Below are positions 1 through 5,673 of a stretch of DNA of 6,429 bases, piece after piece. The stretch lies in the NCBI GenBank assembly GCA_937902395.1, contig CALGTV010000079.1:1-6429 (forward strand), in the 5' to 3' direction. The notes beneath the pieces were generated by a model. It did no database searches and had not been told where the DNA came from. It was given only the letters and a program-made list of their open reading frames with translations. A program made the translations under genes and the position numbers. The stretch comes from an uncultured Ruminococcus sp. (lineage in GTDB: Bacteria; Bacillota; Clostridia; Oscillospirales; Ruminococcaceae). Numbering within the stretch: the stretch's first letter is position 1; each line of letters opens with the position of its first letter.

Positions 1-16
1 GAGGATTTTGTAAGAA

Positions 17-2632
17 TTATTCTTCTACAGGTAATTTTGAAATAAGCTTAGCGTCAAGCTTCTGAATAGCAATAGCGTCAGCAGCTGTAATACCCTTTAC
101 GCCGTCAACATCGGCATTTGCTGTGCCCTCATCTGAAAGACCGTATTTATCGGGATTTCCGAGAGACTGGAGAATAGCAGTGGAATCAGCAATAGTAACC
201 TTGCCGTCACAGTTAGCGTCACCATAGAGAATATCACCAACAGGCTCAGTGGGCTTAGGTTCAGTAGGCTTAGGCTCTGTACCGTCGGAAAGCTTACCGC
301 ATACAATACCTGCACCAACAGTTGACATATAAACAGTACCGAATTCGTCCATATCGCCAACGAGGAAGTTTCCGTTTCCTGTGCCGCCGTAGAGATTATC
401 AGTATTTATGCAATCCCACGACTTTCCGCCGTCAGTTGAACGGTAGATACCCTCTGCATCTGATTCAGTGGGTTTACCGTACATATAAATTGTATTGAAT
501 TCGCTGTCTTTCTTAGGAGCGCCGTATCCGAGAGTTTTACAATAGAATACACTTGTTTTCTCAAACTTAGTGCCTTTTTCTGTAATGGAGTACATACCAT
601 TCCAGCCCAGAGCCATAAGGAGACTATCTTCTTTAACATAAGCAAGGTCGCCTGTGTGGTCGCACATATCATATCTGCCTACAACATTCTCAGTAAATGT
701 TGCGCCGTAATCTGTACTGATATAGAAAGAATAGTGAGATTCTTCAAGTGTAGGTTCTTCTTTATTCGGGTCAGACTTCCAGTAATCATTGTGCTTTATT
801 CCTGAACCATAAACGATAGCAGGATTATTAGGGTCAACAAGGGGATATGTTGTCTTAGAGCCGTCAAGTCCCTCAGACTTTGACCATGTTGCACCGAAAT
901 CATCAGTGTACTGAATAGAACCGTTTGAACCGTCAGCCTTGAAGATACGATAAACGCCCTTTTCAATCTGTGTTATAGCCATTTTTCCGCCGCCGCTTGG
1001 AACTTTAAGTTCTTTCCATGTTGCGCCTGCATCGAGGGAATAATAAGCCTTACCCTCATGCTCACCCACACGGCACATAACCTTTGTATCAGAGGGGCAA
1101 TAAGCAATAGCAGAAGTAGAACCGATATTTGGCTTGTACTGTTCAGGAATCTCGTTGATGTCCTTGTGTATGAATCCGTCATAGTCGCCGATAGCGGAGT
1201 AATTCTCGCCATTTGGAACGCTTACAAAGTCAAGGCATACAACCTCCTCAACGCCGTCAGGCTGGAAGTAGAACTGTACACCCTTTTCAGCCCATACATT
1301 ATCGCAGGCATATACACCGTTACCGGAAGTCATAAGAACTCTGTCAGGATTTCTTGGGTCAATCATCATGCCGCTTCCCCAGTGACAAGCCTTGCCGTAA
1401 ATCCAGTCATATCCGTTGATATCAATAGGATTTGAAACAAAATAGTGATTATCAGTATACTGTCCCTCCTGCTGACCTGGAGTAATATCCTGCCATGTAG
1501 CACCGCCGTCCTCAGAACGGAAGAAATGGTCGCCCCATGCGATACTGCCGTCTGTCCATTCCTCTTCAAACCACTGATCAGACCATACACCGCAGGTTCT
1601 TGTAACAAGCTTATTCGGGTTGCTCTTGTCAACTTCAATTTTACCGAAAGCATTTCCTGTAGGAGAAATATCAGTTACTTTGCCTGTTGCTGTATCGTAC
1701 TTGAAGGCACCGCCTGCTGTACCACCGAAAGCAAGACCTGCAATATAAGTAAAGAACAGATTTCCGTTTTTATCAGTGGAGAATGTACAGGGATAATTAG
1801 CTGTCGGCAAATCCTTAGAGAGAACAGAGAACTTATCATCCTTAACGCTTGCAACGTGAATATTAGCCTGTCCTGTTACAGAAGTACCAACATAAACCTT
1901 ACCGTCCTCAATGAGAATACAACCGATACCGTTCTGCTGATTATACTCCTTCTCCTCAGTACCTCTTACCATATGGTCAGTCCACATGGGATATTTCAGC
2001 TCTGTTGTAAACAATCCAAGTTCATCATATCCCATAACTGCTTCCCATGTTTTACCGCCGTCAGTGGACTTGATAAGAGCCGATTTACCTGCGGTAACAT
2101 CACCGCCAGCATAGATAGTGTCAGGGTTATCAGGATCGATTGCGATTGGTTCGATACACTCTCTGCCGTCGCCGTTTCCGTGAACCTGAATAAGATCGGT
2201 AACATCAGATTTTGTGAAAGTTTTACCGCCGTCTGTTGTTTTGAAAATAACAGTTCTTGCATTGGAGAAGTAAGCACATCCGCAGAGGAAATATGCTGTA
2301 TTGTCGTCAGTGGGATCAATAGCGATACCTTTAACGCCGAGATATCCGCGGTCAGCCTCGTTAATGAAACCGAAAAGCTGCTCCCATTCGTTGATTTCAT
2401 AGTTGTACTTGTAAGCACCGCCAACATCTGTACGGAGATACATTTCTTTCTGACCTGTAACGATACCTGAAACGAAGCCTGCGCCGCCTATTTTCAGTGC
2501 TTCCCATTCCATATCAGCTGTAAGGTCAGCTGCATACGCATAGTTTGTGCCGATGATACCGCTTTGTGCTAAGCAAGCGATACCGAGGCAGAGAGCCGAA
2601 GCTGCAGCTGCCGTTCTTTTGAAAATTTTCAT
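17..2632 (-). CDS. Secreted GH74-family xyloglucanase with C-terminal dockerin
   Basis: The 871-residue protein probably hydrolyses the beta-1,4-glucan backbone of xyloglucan outside the cell. Residues 1-34 are a signal peptide (basic start KIFKR, hydrophobic core, AYA cleavage motif at 32-34). Residues ~40-780 form the GH74 tandem seven-bladed propeller: the N-terminal signature runs IGGAGFVSGIV then LRTDVGGAY, and seven Asp-box motifs (S/T-x-D-x-G-x-T-W/F) lie near 131, 188, 372, 531, 575, 638 and 731. By family analogy the catalytic pair would be D69 (in RTDVGG) and D483 (in GDYDGF). A KPTEP-repeat linker (782-798) leads to a dockerin at ~800-865, whose calcium loops start at D805 and N839, so the enzyme is likely docked on a scaffoldin or cell-surface cohesin. 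The start is supported by an AGGAGGA site 8 nt upstream. Only 16 bp follow the stop, so its terminator is not visible. Endo versus exo mode, and strict xyloglucan specificity, cannot be decided by eye. Confidence 0.93.
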   Translation of the reverse strand: MKIFKRTAAAASALCLGIACLAQSGIIGTNYAYAADLTADMEWEALKIGGAGFVSGIVTGQKEMYLRTDVGGAYKYNYEINEWEQLFGFINEADRGYLGVKGIAIDPTDDNTAYFLCGCAYFSNARTVIFKTTDGGKTFTKSDVTDLIQVHGNGDGRECIEPIAIDPDNPDTIYAGGDVTAGKSALIKSTDGGKTWEAVMGYDELGLFTTELKYPMWTDHMVRGTEEKEYNQQNGIGCILIEDGKVYVGTSVTGQANIHVASVKDDKFSVLSKDLPTANYPCTFSTDKNGNLFFTYIAGLAFGGTAGGAFKYDTATGKVTDISPTGNAFGKIEVDKSNPNKLVTRTCGVWSDQWFEEEWTDGSIAWGDHFFRSEDGGATWQDITPGQQEGQYTDNHYFVSNPIDINGYDWIYGKACHWGSGMMIDPRNPDRVLMTSGNGVYACDNVWAEKGVQFYFQPDGVEEVVCLDFVSVPNGENYSAIGDYDGFIHKDINEIPEQYKPNIGSTSAIAYCPSDTKVMCRVGEHEGKAYYSLDAGATWKELKVPSGGGKMAITQIEKGVYRIFKADGSNGSIQYTDDFGATWSKSEGLDGSKTTYPLVDPNNPAIVYGSGIKHNDYWKSDPNKEEPTLEESHYSFYISTDYGATFTENVVGRYDMCDHTGDLAYVKEDSLLMALGWNGMYSITEKGTKFEKTSVFYCKTLGYGAPKKDSEFNTIYMYGKPTESDAEGIYRSTDGGKSWDCINTDNLYGGTGNGNFLVGDMDEFGTVYMSTVGAGIVCGKLSDGTEPKPTEPKPTEPVGDILYGDANCDGKVTIADSTAILQSLGNPDKYGLSDEGTANADVDGVKGITAADAIAIQKLDAKLISKLPVEE

Positions 2633-2640
2633 TTGAGGGT

Positions 2641-2647
2641 TCCTCCT
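2641..2647 (-). promoter_or_regulatory. Ribosome-binding site of the GH74 gene
   Basis: Read on the minus strand this is AGGAGGA, ending 8 nt before the ATG at 2632-2630. It is a near-perfect Shine-Dalgarno sequence and fixes the start codon. Confidence 0.9.
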
Positions 2648-2672
2648 AAAATATAATATATTTTAACCGCAT

Positions 2673-2720
2673 ACATTCTATAACACGCCATTCTTTTTTT
2701 ATCATCGTATTACAGAATGT
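2673..2720 (-). promoter_or_regulatory. Dyad in the GH74 leader, proximal
   Basis: The plus strand has ACATTCTATAA at 2673-2683 and TTACAGAATGT at 2710-2720. These arms are 11 bp long with one mismatch, which becomes a G-U wobble in minus-strand RNA; the gap is 26 nt. It lies in the leader of the GH74 gene, about 40 nt before the start codon, and could be an RNA hairpin or a protein-binding dyad. No known riboswitch is recognised. Confidence 0.35.
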
Positions 2721-2779
2721 TATGCAATTATTAACATTATTACACAATTACACAGACAAACGCCTAAATCTGCCTGAAC

Positions 2780-2826
2780 TCAATTGTTTCATATTTTTTC
2801 TTTATTTATAGATAATTAACAATTGA
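2780..2826 (-). promoter_or_regulatory. Dyad in the GH74 leader, distal
   Basis: Perfect 9-bp inverted arms TCAATTGTT (2780-2788) and AACAATTGA (2818-2826) are separated by 29 nt. They sit just downstream of the predicted transcription start of the GH74 gene, a position where a bound repressor or a 5' stem could act. The region is very AT-rich, so chance occurrence is possible. Confidence 0.3.
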
Positions 2827-2858
2827 TTAAATGTGTTTCTAATATATTCCTCATAAAT

Positions 2859-2887
2859 ATTTTATCATTAAAAGTCTTGTTTGTCAA
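2859..2887 (-). promoter_or_regulatory. Strong sigma-A promoter for the GH74 gene
   Basis: On the minus strand a perfect -35 TTGACA (2887-2882) is followed by a 17-bp spacer and a -10 TAAAAT (2864-2859). TG lies one base before the -10, giving an extended -10. A-rich sequence just upstream of the -35 (2888-2910) resembles an UP element. Transcription would start near 2852 and give a leader of about 220 nt. No weaker candidate closer to the gene looked convincing. Confidence 0.75.
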
Positions 2888-2907
2888 TGGATTTTCATAT
2901 ATTTTTT

Positions 2908-2936
2908 CTGATATATTATGCTATTATCTTTATATT
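2908..2936 (+). promoter_or_regulatory. Candidate sigma-A promoter for hsp20
   Basis: A CTGATA -35-like hexamer (2908-2913), a 17-bp spacer and TATATT (2931-2936) would start transcription near 2943, just before the first CIRCE half-site at 2947. That is where a CIRCE operator is expected. The -35 is weak. An alternative, TTTTCA (2892-2897) with TATTAT (2914-2919), exists in the same AT-rich stretch, so the exact hexamers are uncertain although a promoter here is likely. Confidence 0.45.
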
Positions 2937-2946
2937 GCGTAAGGTA

Positions 2947-2973
2947 TTAGCACTCTCTGTGTGCAAGTGTTAG
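2947..2973. promoter_or_regulatory. Degenerate CIRCE overlapping the perfect one
   Basis: A perfect left half-site TTAGCACTC (2947-2955) and a 9-nt spacer precede AAGTGTTAG (2965-2973), which matches the right half-site GAGTGCTAA at only 6 of 9 positions. Its last four bases (TTAG, 2970-2973) are also the first four of the next, perfect CIRCE. Whether HrcA binds this imperfect site is unknown. Confidence 0.5.
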
Positions 2974-2996
2974 CACTCTTATGATGCGAGTGCTAA
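2970..2996. promoter_or_regulatory. CIRCE operator (HrcA-binding site)
   Basis: TTAGCACTC (2970-2978), a 9-nt spacer and GAGTGCTAA (2988-2996) match the canonical CIRCE inverted repeat with no mismatch. HrcA represses genes carrying CIRCE and is released on heat or protein-folding stress. The site lies downstream of the predicted hsp20 start of transcription and 160 nt before the hsp20 start codon, so it should place hsp20 under HrcA. It is 83 bp behind the -35 of the divergent GH74 promoter, so an effect on that gene is not obvious. Confidence 0.95.
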
Positions 2997-3141
2997 ATTT
3001 CATTTTATTTTCACATATTCATTATCAATTGCACATAGAACAGGGGTATTATTAATACATCGAAAGAGAAAGGACTGATTCCAATGGAACAGGTATATCA
3101 CAGATAAAACCGCATAAGATAACAACACATAGATATTTTTC

Positions 3142-3147
3142 AGGAGG
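3142..3147 (+). promoter_or_regulatory. Ribosome-binding site of hsp20
   Basis: AGGAGG ends 9 nt before the ATG at 3157. A second ATG follows directly at 3160; the first has the better spacing and is chosen as the start. Confidence 0.88.
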
Positions 3148-3156
3148 TAAATTATT

Positions 3157-3585
3157 ATGATGTACGGAATGACACCATTTGCAAGAAACGCTTTCAGCAT
3201 TTTCAATGCTCTCGATGATTTTGACAAAGACTTTTTCAGCGGCACAATGCCAATGAATACCTGCCGCACCGATATCCGCGATGCAGGAGATAAATATATT
3301 ATGGAATCAGAGCTTCCGGGCTTTGAGAAAGAGGACATCAAGCTTGATATCAACGGAGATTACCTCGTTATTTCAGCTGAGAAAAAGGCAGAAAAGGAAG
3401 ATACTGCTGAAAACGGCAGATATATCCGCCGCGAGCGCACTGTGGGCTCATTCAAGAGAAGCTTTGGCATTGCAGATGTAAATGCTGAAGAAATCACCGC
3501 GGAGTATAAAAACGGAATCCTTATTATCGGACTTCCTAAGAAGAAGCCGCAGGAACCCCTTTCAAAGAGACTTGAAATATTGTAA
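3157..3585 (+). CDS. hsp20: Small heat-shock protein, Hsp20/alpha-crystallin family
   Basis: The 142-residue cytoplasmic protein is an ATP-independent holdase chaperone that binds unfolding proteins until the DnaK and GroEL systems refold them; such proteins usually form large oligomers. After a short variable N-terminus rich in Phe (1-35), the alpha-crystallin domain spans ~36-128, with the ELPGF motif at 52-56, a beta-strand block around YLVISAEKK (69-77) and the family signature NGILIIGLP at 119-127. The C-terminus ends in RLEIL, whose L-E-I fits the I/V/L-x-I/V/L anchor used for oligomer assembly. Length is normal for bacterial Hsp20. It appears monocistronic: it has its own CIRCE-controlled promoter upstream, and a hairpin array plus terminator follow. 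No truncation or missing motif is seen. Confidence 0.96.
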   Translation: MMYGMTPFARNAFSIFNALDDFDKDFFSGTMPMNTCRTDIRDAGDKYIMESELPGFEKEDIKLDINGDYLVISAEKKAEKEDTAENGRYIRRERTVGSFKRSFGIADVNAEEITAEYKNGILIIGLPKKKPQEPLSKRLEIL

Positions 3586-3609
3586 AAAACAACTAATAAA
3601 AATGGGATT

Positions 3610-3726
3610 CTAAAGGGTGAAACCCTTTAGCAGAGTCAAGAGACAGAGTCTCTTGCAGGGTGTGGGACAGCGTCCCACGCAGAGCAAAGCTCTGCGGTGC
3701 GTTCAAGCGCTCTGCAAAAGAGAGCG
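3610..3726 (+). repeat. Intergenic array of small hairpins (copy 1)
   Basis: Back-to-back perfect hairpins fill the DNA after hsp20: 3610-3618/3622-3630 (9 bp, loop GAA), 3637-3644/3648-3655 (8 bp, loop AGA), 3662-3668/3672-3678 (7 bp, loop AGC), 3679-3685/3689-3695 (7 bp, loop AAA) and 3708-3713/3721-3726 (6 bp, loop of 7). The part from 3679 onward, including the tail to the terminator, reappears inverted at 6261-6424. The first hairpins are not followed by T-runs, so they are not ordinary terminators. If transcribed, the array is the 3' untranslated region of hsp20. It resembles a dispersed REP-like element; no named family is claimed. Confidence 0.8.
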
Positions 3727-3773
3727 TCCCCTTAAAATTTATATTTTTGTAACTTTTTTCAACAGACTGCAAC

Positions 3774-3801
3774 GGGCGGAAATTTTCCGCCCATTTTTAT
3801 T
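3774..3801 (+). terminator. Intrinsic terminator after hsp20 and hairpin array
   Basis: GGGCGGAA (3774-3781) pairs with TTCCGCCC (3785-3792) and is followed by ATTTTTATT (3793-3801). The GC-rich stem plus T-run is a standard Rho-independent terminator on the plus strand. A near-identical stem ends the inverted copy of the array at 6261-6281. Confidence 0.85.
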
Positions 3802-3828
3802 GCAAAAATCTCAATTTTGTTATATAAT
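3800..3828 (+). promoter_or_regulatory. Promoter of the sigma/dockerin operon
   Basis: TTGCAA (3800-3805), a 17-bp spacer and a perfect TATAAT (3823-3828) predict a start of transcription near 3835 and a leader of about 80 nt. The -35 begins inside the T-run of the preceding terminator. This is a housekeeping-type promoter, so the sigma gene need not depend on its own product for basal expression. Confidence 0.6.
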
Positions 3829-3880
3829 AAAATTATCATTTTCTATGTCCTATTTTTGTATTCTCGTTTGAATGTATTAG

Positions 3881-3892
3881 TGAATCGATTCA
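3881..3892. promoter_or_regulatory. Palindrome in the operon leader
   Basis: TGAATCGATTCA is a perfect 12-bp palindrome, 21 nt before the sigma-factor start codon. An overlapping dyad TTTGAAT (3867-3873)/ATTCAAA (3888-3894) shares its right half. It could be an operator, but a 12-bp palindrome is expected about once in a window of this size by chance. Confidence 0.2.
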
Positions 3893-3913
3893 AAGAAAGA
3901 ATGGGGGATTTAT

Positions 3914-4492
3914 ATGACCGATGTCCAGTGGCTTGAACTGCTTGAAAAATCGCCGAAAAAAGCCCATACAATGCTGATTGAAGAATATGGCGGATATGTC
4001 TATGCCGTGGTAATTGACAAGCTCCGAGGTCTATGCAGTACTGAAGAAATTGAAGACTGTGTCAGCGATATTTTTGTGGAACTTTTCACAAGCATACATA
4101 ATTTTGACAGCACAAAAGGCACGCTGAAAGGCTATATTTCGATTATTGCCAAACGCACTGCCATAAACACATTCAACAGTATTTCCTACCGCAGAAATAT
4201 CACTATATCAGCAGATGATGAGGGACATGTTATTCCTGCCACTGCAAAAAATCCTGCCGATGAGGTGCAAAAAAAGCTGTTCCGTCAGCGCCTTTGGGAT
4301 ATTGTGGAATCTTTAGGCGAGCCTGATTCCAGCATAATTGTCTATCAGTATTTTTACGATATGAAAGTAAGCGATATTGCAAAAAAGCTGTTTATGACAG
4401 CTGCCGCAGTGCAGAAAAGAAGCCTGAGAGCAAGACAGCGAATCAAAAAAGTCCTCGAAAAAGAGTATGCAAAGGAGAATTGCTATGAATAA
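3914..4492 (+). CDS. ECF-type RNA polymerase sigma factor
   Basis: The 192-residue protein has the two-domain layout of extracytoplasmic-function sigma factors: it directs RNA polymerase to a small set of promoters and is normally held inactive by a partner. Region 2 spans ~15-92, with the acidic helix EEIEDCVSDIFVELF (44-58), then LKGYISIIAKRTAINTF (71-87), the core-binding and -10-recognition helices. Region 4 spans ~125-182, with the helix-turn-helix around VSDIAKKLFMTAAAVQKRS (152-170) and the basic RARQRIKK tail (172-179). There is no sigma-70 region 1 or 3. A GGGGGA site lies 5 nt before the ATG. The gene heads a three-gene operon and its last 8 nt overlap the next gene, a membrane protein that is the obvious candidate regulator. 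Subgroup and target promoters cannot be assigned from this window. Confidence 0.9.
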   Translation: MTDVQWLELLEKSPKKAHTMLIEEYGGYVYAVVIDKLRGLCSTEEIEDCVSDIFVELFTSIHNFDSTKGTLKGYISIIAKRTAINTFNSISYRRNITISADDEGHVIPATAKNPADEVQKKLFRQRLWDIVESLGEPDSSIIVYQYFYDMKVSDIAKKLFMTAAAVQKRSLRARQRIKKVLEKEYAKENCYE

Positions 4493-5612
4493 CCAAAAAG
4501 AATATGATTTTCTCCGAGAGCTTACTGCCGTCGATGACAAGAGAATCAGCAGAGTTGCAAGAAAATATCCTGCCCTTGACAAGTCGGCATTAAAACGAAT
4601 CAACGCATTATGTGAGGAGAAATTGAAAATGAAAGAGAATAATATTGTTAATAATCCCGAAAGTTTAGAGGAGGGGAAAGTTGAAGTAATCCGCAATATA
4701 CCGTGGTATCGCCGCCCTGCATTTACTGCCGCAGCCTGCTTTGTTGTGCTTGCAGGTGTTACAGGCGGAGTTATGGCACTTTTCGGCGGAAAAAATAATG
4801 ATATAAACCCCGTTGAAAATATGCCCCCTCTCAGCAATGTGGAAACTTCTGATGCTGAATCGACTTCCGATGTAACAACAGAGGCTGCAACAGATACTAC
4901 AACAACTGAAAGTTCAGCTGTAACTACAGTTGAACCAACAGCTGAAACAAATATTGCAGCAGAAACCACAGAACAGAGCAATGAAAGTATTGAGATGCCC
5001 GACCTCGTTGGAAAATCCTATGAATCTTCAAAAGATGAATATAAGGATTATTTTCAATTAATTGCGGAGACCCCCGAATATAATGACGAATACGAAAGCG
5101 GCACAATAATAGAACAAAACATCAATGCAGGTACAAATATTGAAAAGGGAAGTATCGTTAAGGTAATAGTAAGCAAGGGTAGTCAGCCTGAAAATGAGGA
5201 ACCTTATGTTGATGTGCCTGATGATGAAACAGTTGCTGTAATTACAGAGCCTCCAACAGAACCGCCTACAGAGACTTATACAGAACTGCCAACCGAACCG
5301 CCCATTGAACCGCCTACAGAGCCACCTACGGAAGAATCTGAAAATGACAGGATTCTTGCAATGCTTAAAAATGGCGAATTGCCTGCTGATGCAGATATGA
5401 ACGGCGTTTTTGACCGTACCGACATAGATATAGTGCTTTACTATTATGCCGTATGTTTAATGAATCCTGACCAGTCCTATAAAGAATCCTATAATATTTC
5501 GGAAGAGGTTTTTAATAACATCCGTGATAACTTTGATTATGACAACAATGGCTTAGTTGAAGCATCCGAAGCTTCGATTCTGCTTACTTATTGGGAAAGT
5601 TTAAACAAATGA
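4485..5612 (+). CDS. Membrane-anchored putative anti-sigma factor with PASTA and dockerin-like modules
   Basis: The 375-residue single-pass protein likely controls the upstream ECF sigma factor; this role is inferred from overlap and topology. Order: a charged, helical cytoplasmic part (1-77) with no zinc-finger H-x3-C-x2-C motif and no recognised RsgI-type domain; basic YRRP then a TM helix (~78-100), so N-in/C-out; a Ser/Thr/Glu stalk (~105-168); a single PASTA domain (~169-232, from EMPDLVGKSY to VKVIVSKG), a fold that in other proteins binds peptidoglycan; a PPTEP-rich stalk (~253-284); and a C-terminal dockerin-like module (288-375). Its calcium loops are intact: D302, D304, N306, D310, D313 and D351, D353, N355, E359, E362. 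The loops lie 49 residues apart, more than the 34 in the GH74 dockerin. Start 4485 has AGGAG 7 nt upstream. The in-frame ATG at 4467 lacks such a site. Confidence 0.85.
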   Translation: MNNQKEYDFLRELTAVDDKRISRVARKYPALDKSALKRINALCEEKLKMKENNIVNNPESLEEGKVEVIRNIPWYRRPAFTAAACFVVLAGVTGGVMALFGGKNNDINPVENMPPLSNVETSDAESTSDVTTEAATDTTTTESSAVTTVEPTAETNIAAETTEQSNESIEMPDLVGKSYESSKDEYKDYFQLIAETPEYNDEYESGTIIEQNINAGTNIEKGSIVKVIVSKGSQPENEEPYVDVPDDETVAVITEPPTEPPTETYTELPTEPPIEPPTEPPTEESENDRILAMLKNGELPADADMNGVFDRTDIDIVLYYYAVCLMNPDQSYKESYNISEEVFNNIRDNFDYDNNGLVEASEASILLTYWESLNK

Positions 5613-5673
5613 ATAATCGTCAATGAAACAAGCGTAGGATAAGAAATTTCCATATACAGAAAGGAGAATCCTT

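Noticed and set aside
1445..2470. Long plus-strand open frame (341 codons) opposite the GH74 gene
   Set aside because: It is antisense to a clearly recognisable enzyme, has Cys/Ser/Ile-rich composition with no domain, and no ribosome-binding site. It is a shadow of the real gene's codon pattern.
2570..2582. Possible lipobox (LGIAC) in the GH74 signal peptide
   Set aside because: The -3 position before the Cys is Gly rather than Leu/Val/Ile, and a good AYA type I signal peptidase site follows at residues 32-34.
3696..3715. tRNA fragment suggested by GTTCAA
   Set aside because: No cloverleaf can be built around it. The motif belongs to the loop of a small GCG/CGC stem that recurs in the second array.
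3610..3726. CRISPR array or integron attC sites
   Set aside because: The hairpins differ from each other in sequence, have no constant repeat with unique spacers, and no cas or integrase gene lies nearby.
3617..3871. Open frame of 84 codons on the plus strand between hsp20 and the sigma gene
   Set aside because: It runs through the hairpin array, the terminator and the operon promoter, has no ribosome-binding site, and its translation is low-complexity read-through of repeats.
4467..4484. Upstream in-frame ATG as start of the putative anti-sigma gene
   Set aside because: It lacks a Shine-Dalgarno sequence, while the ATG at 4485 has AGGAG 7 nt before it and gives the usual short overlap with the sigma stop codon.
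4313..4981. Minus-strand open frame (222 codons) opposite the sigma and membrane-protein genes
   Set aside because: Its Val/Ser-rich N-terminus is only the complement of the Thr/Glu-rich stalk codons on the plus strand. Both plus-strand genes have domains and ribosome-binding sites.
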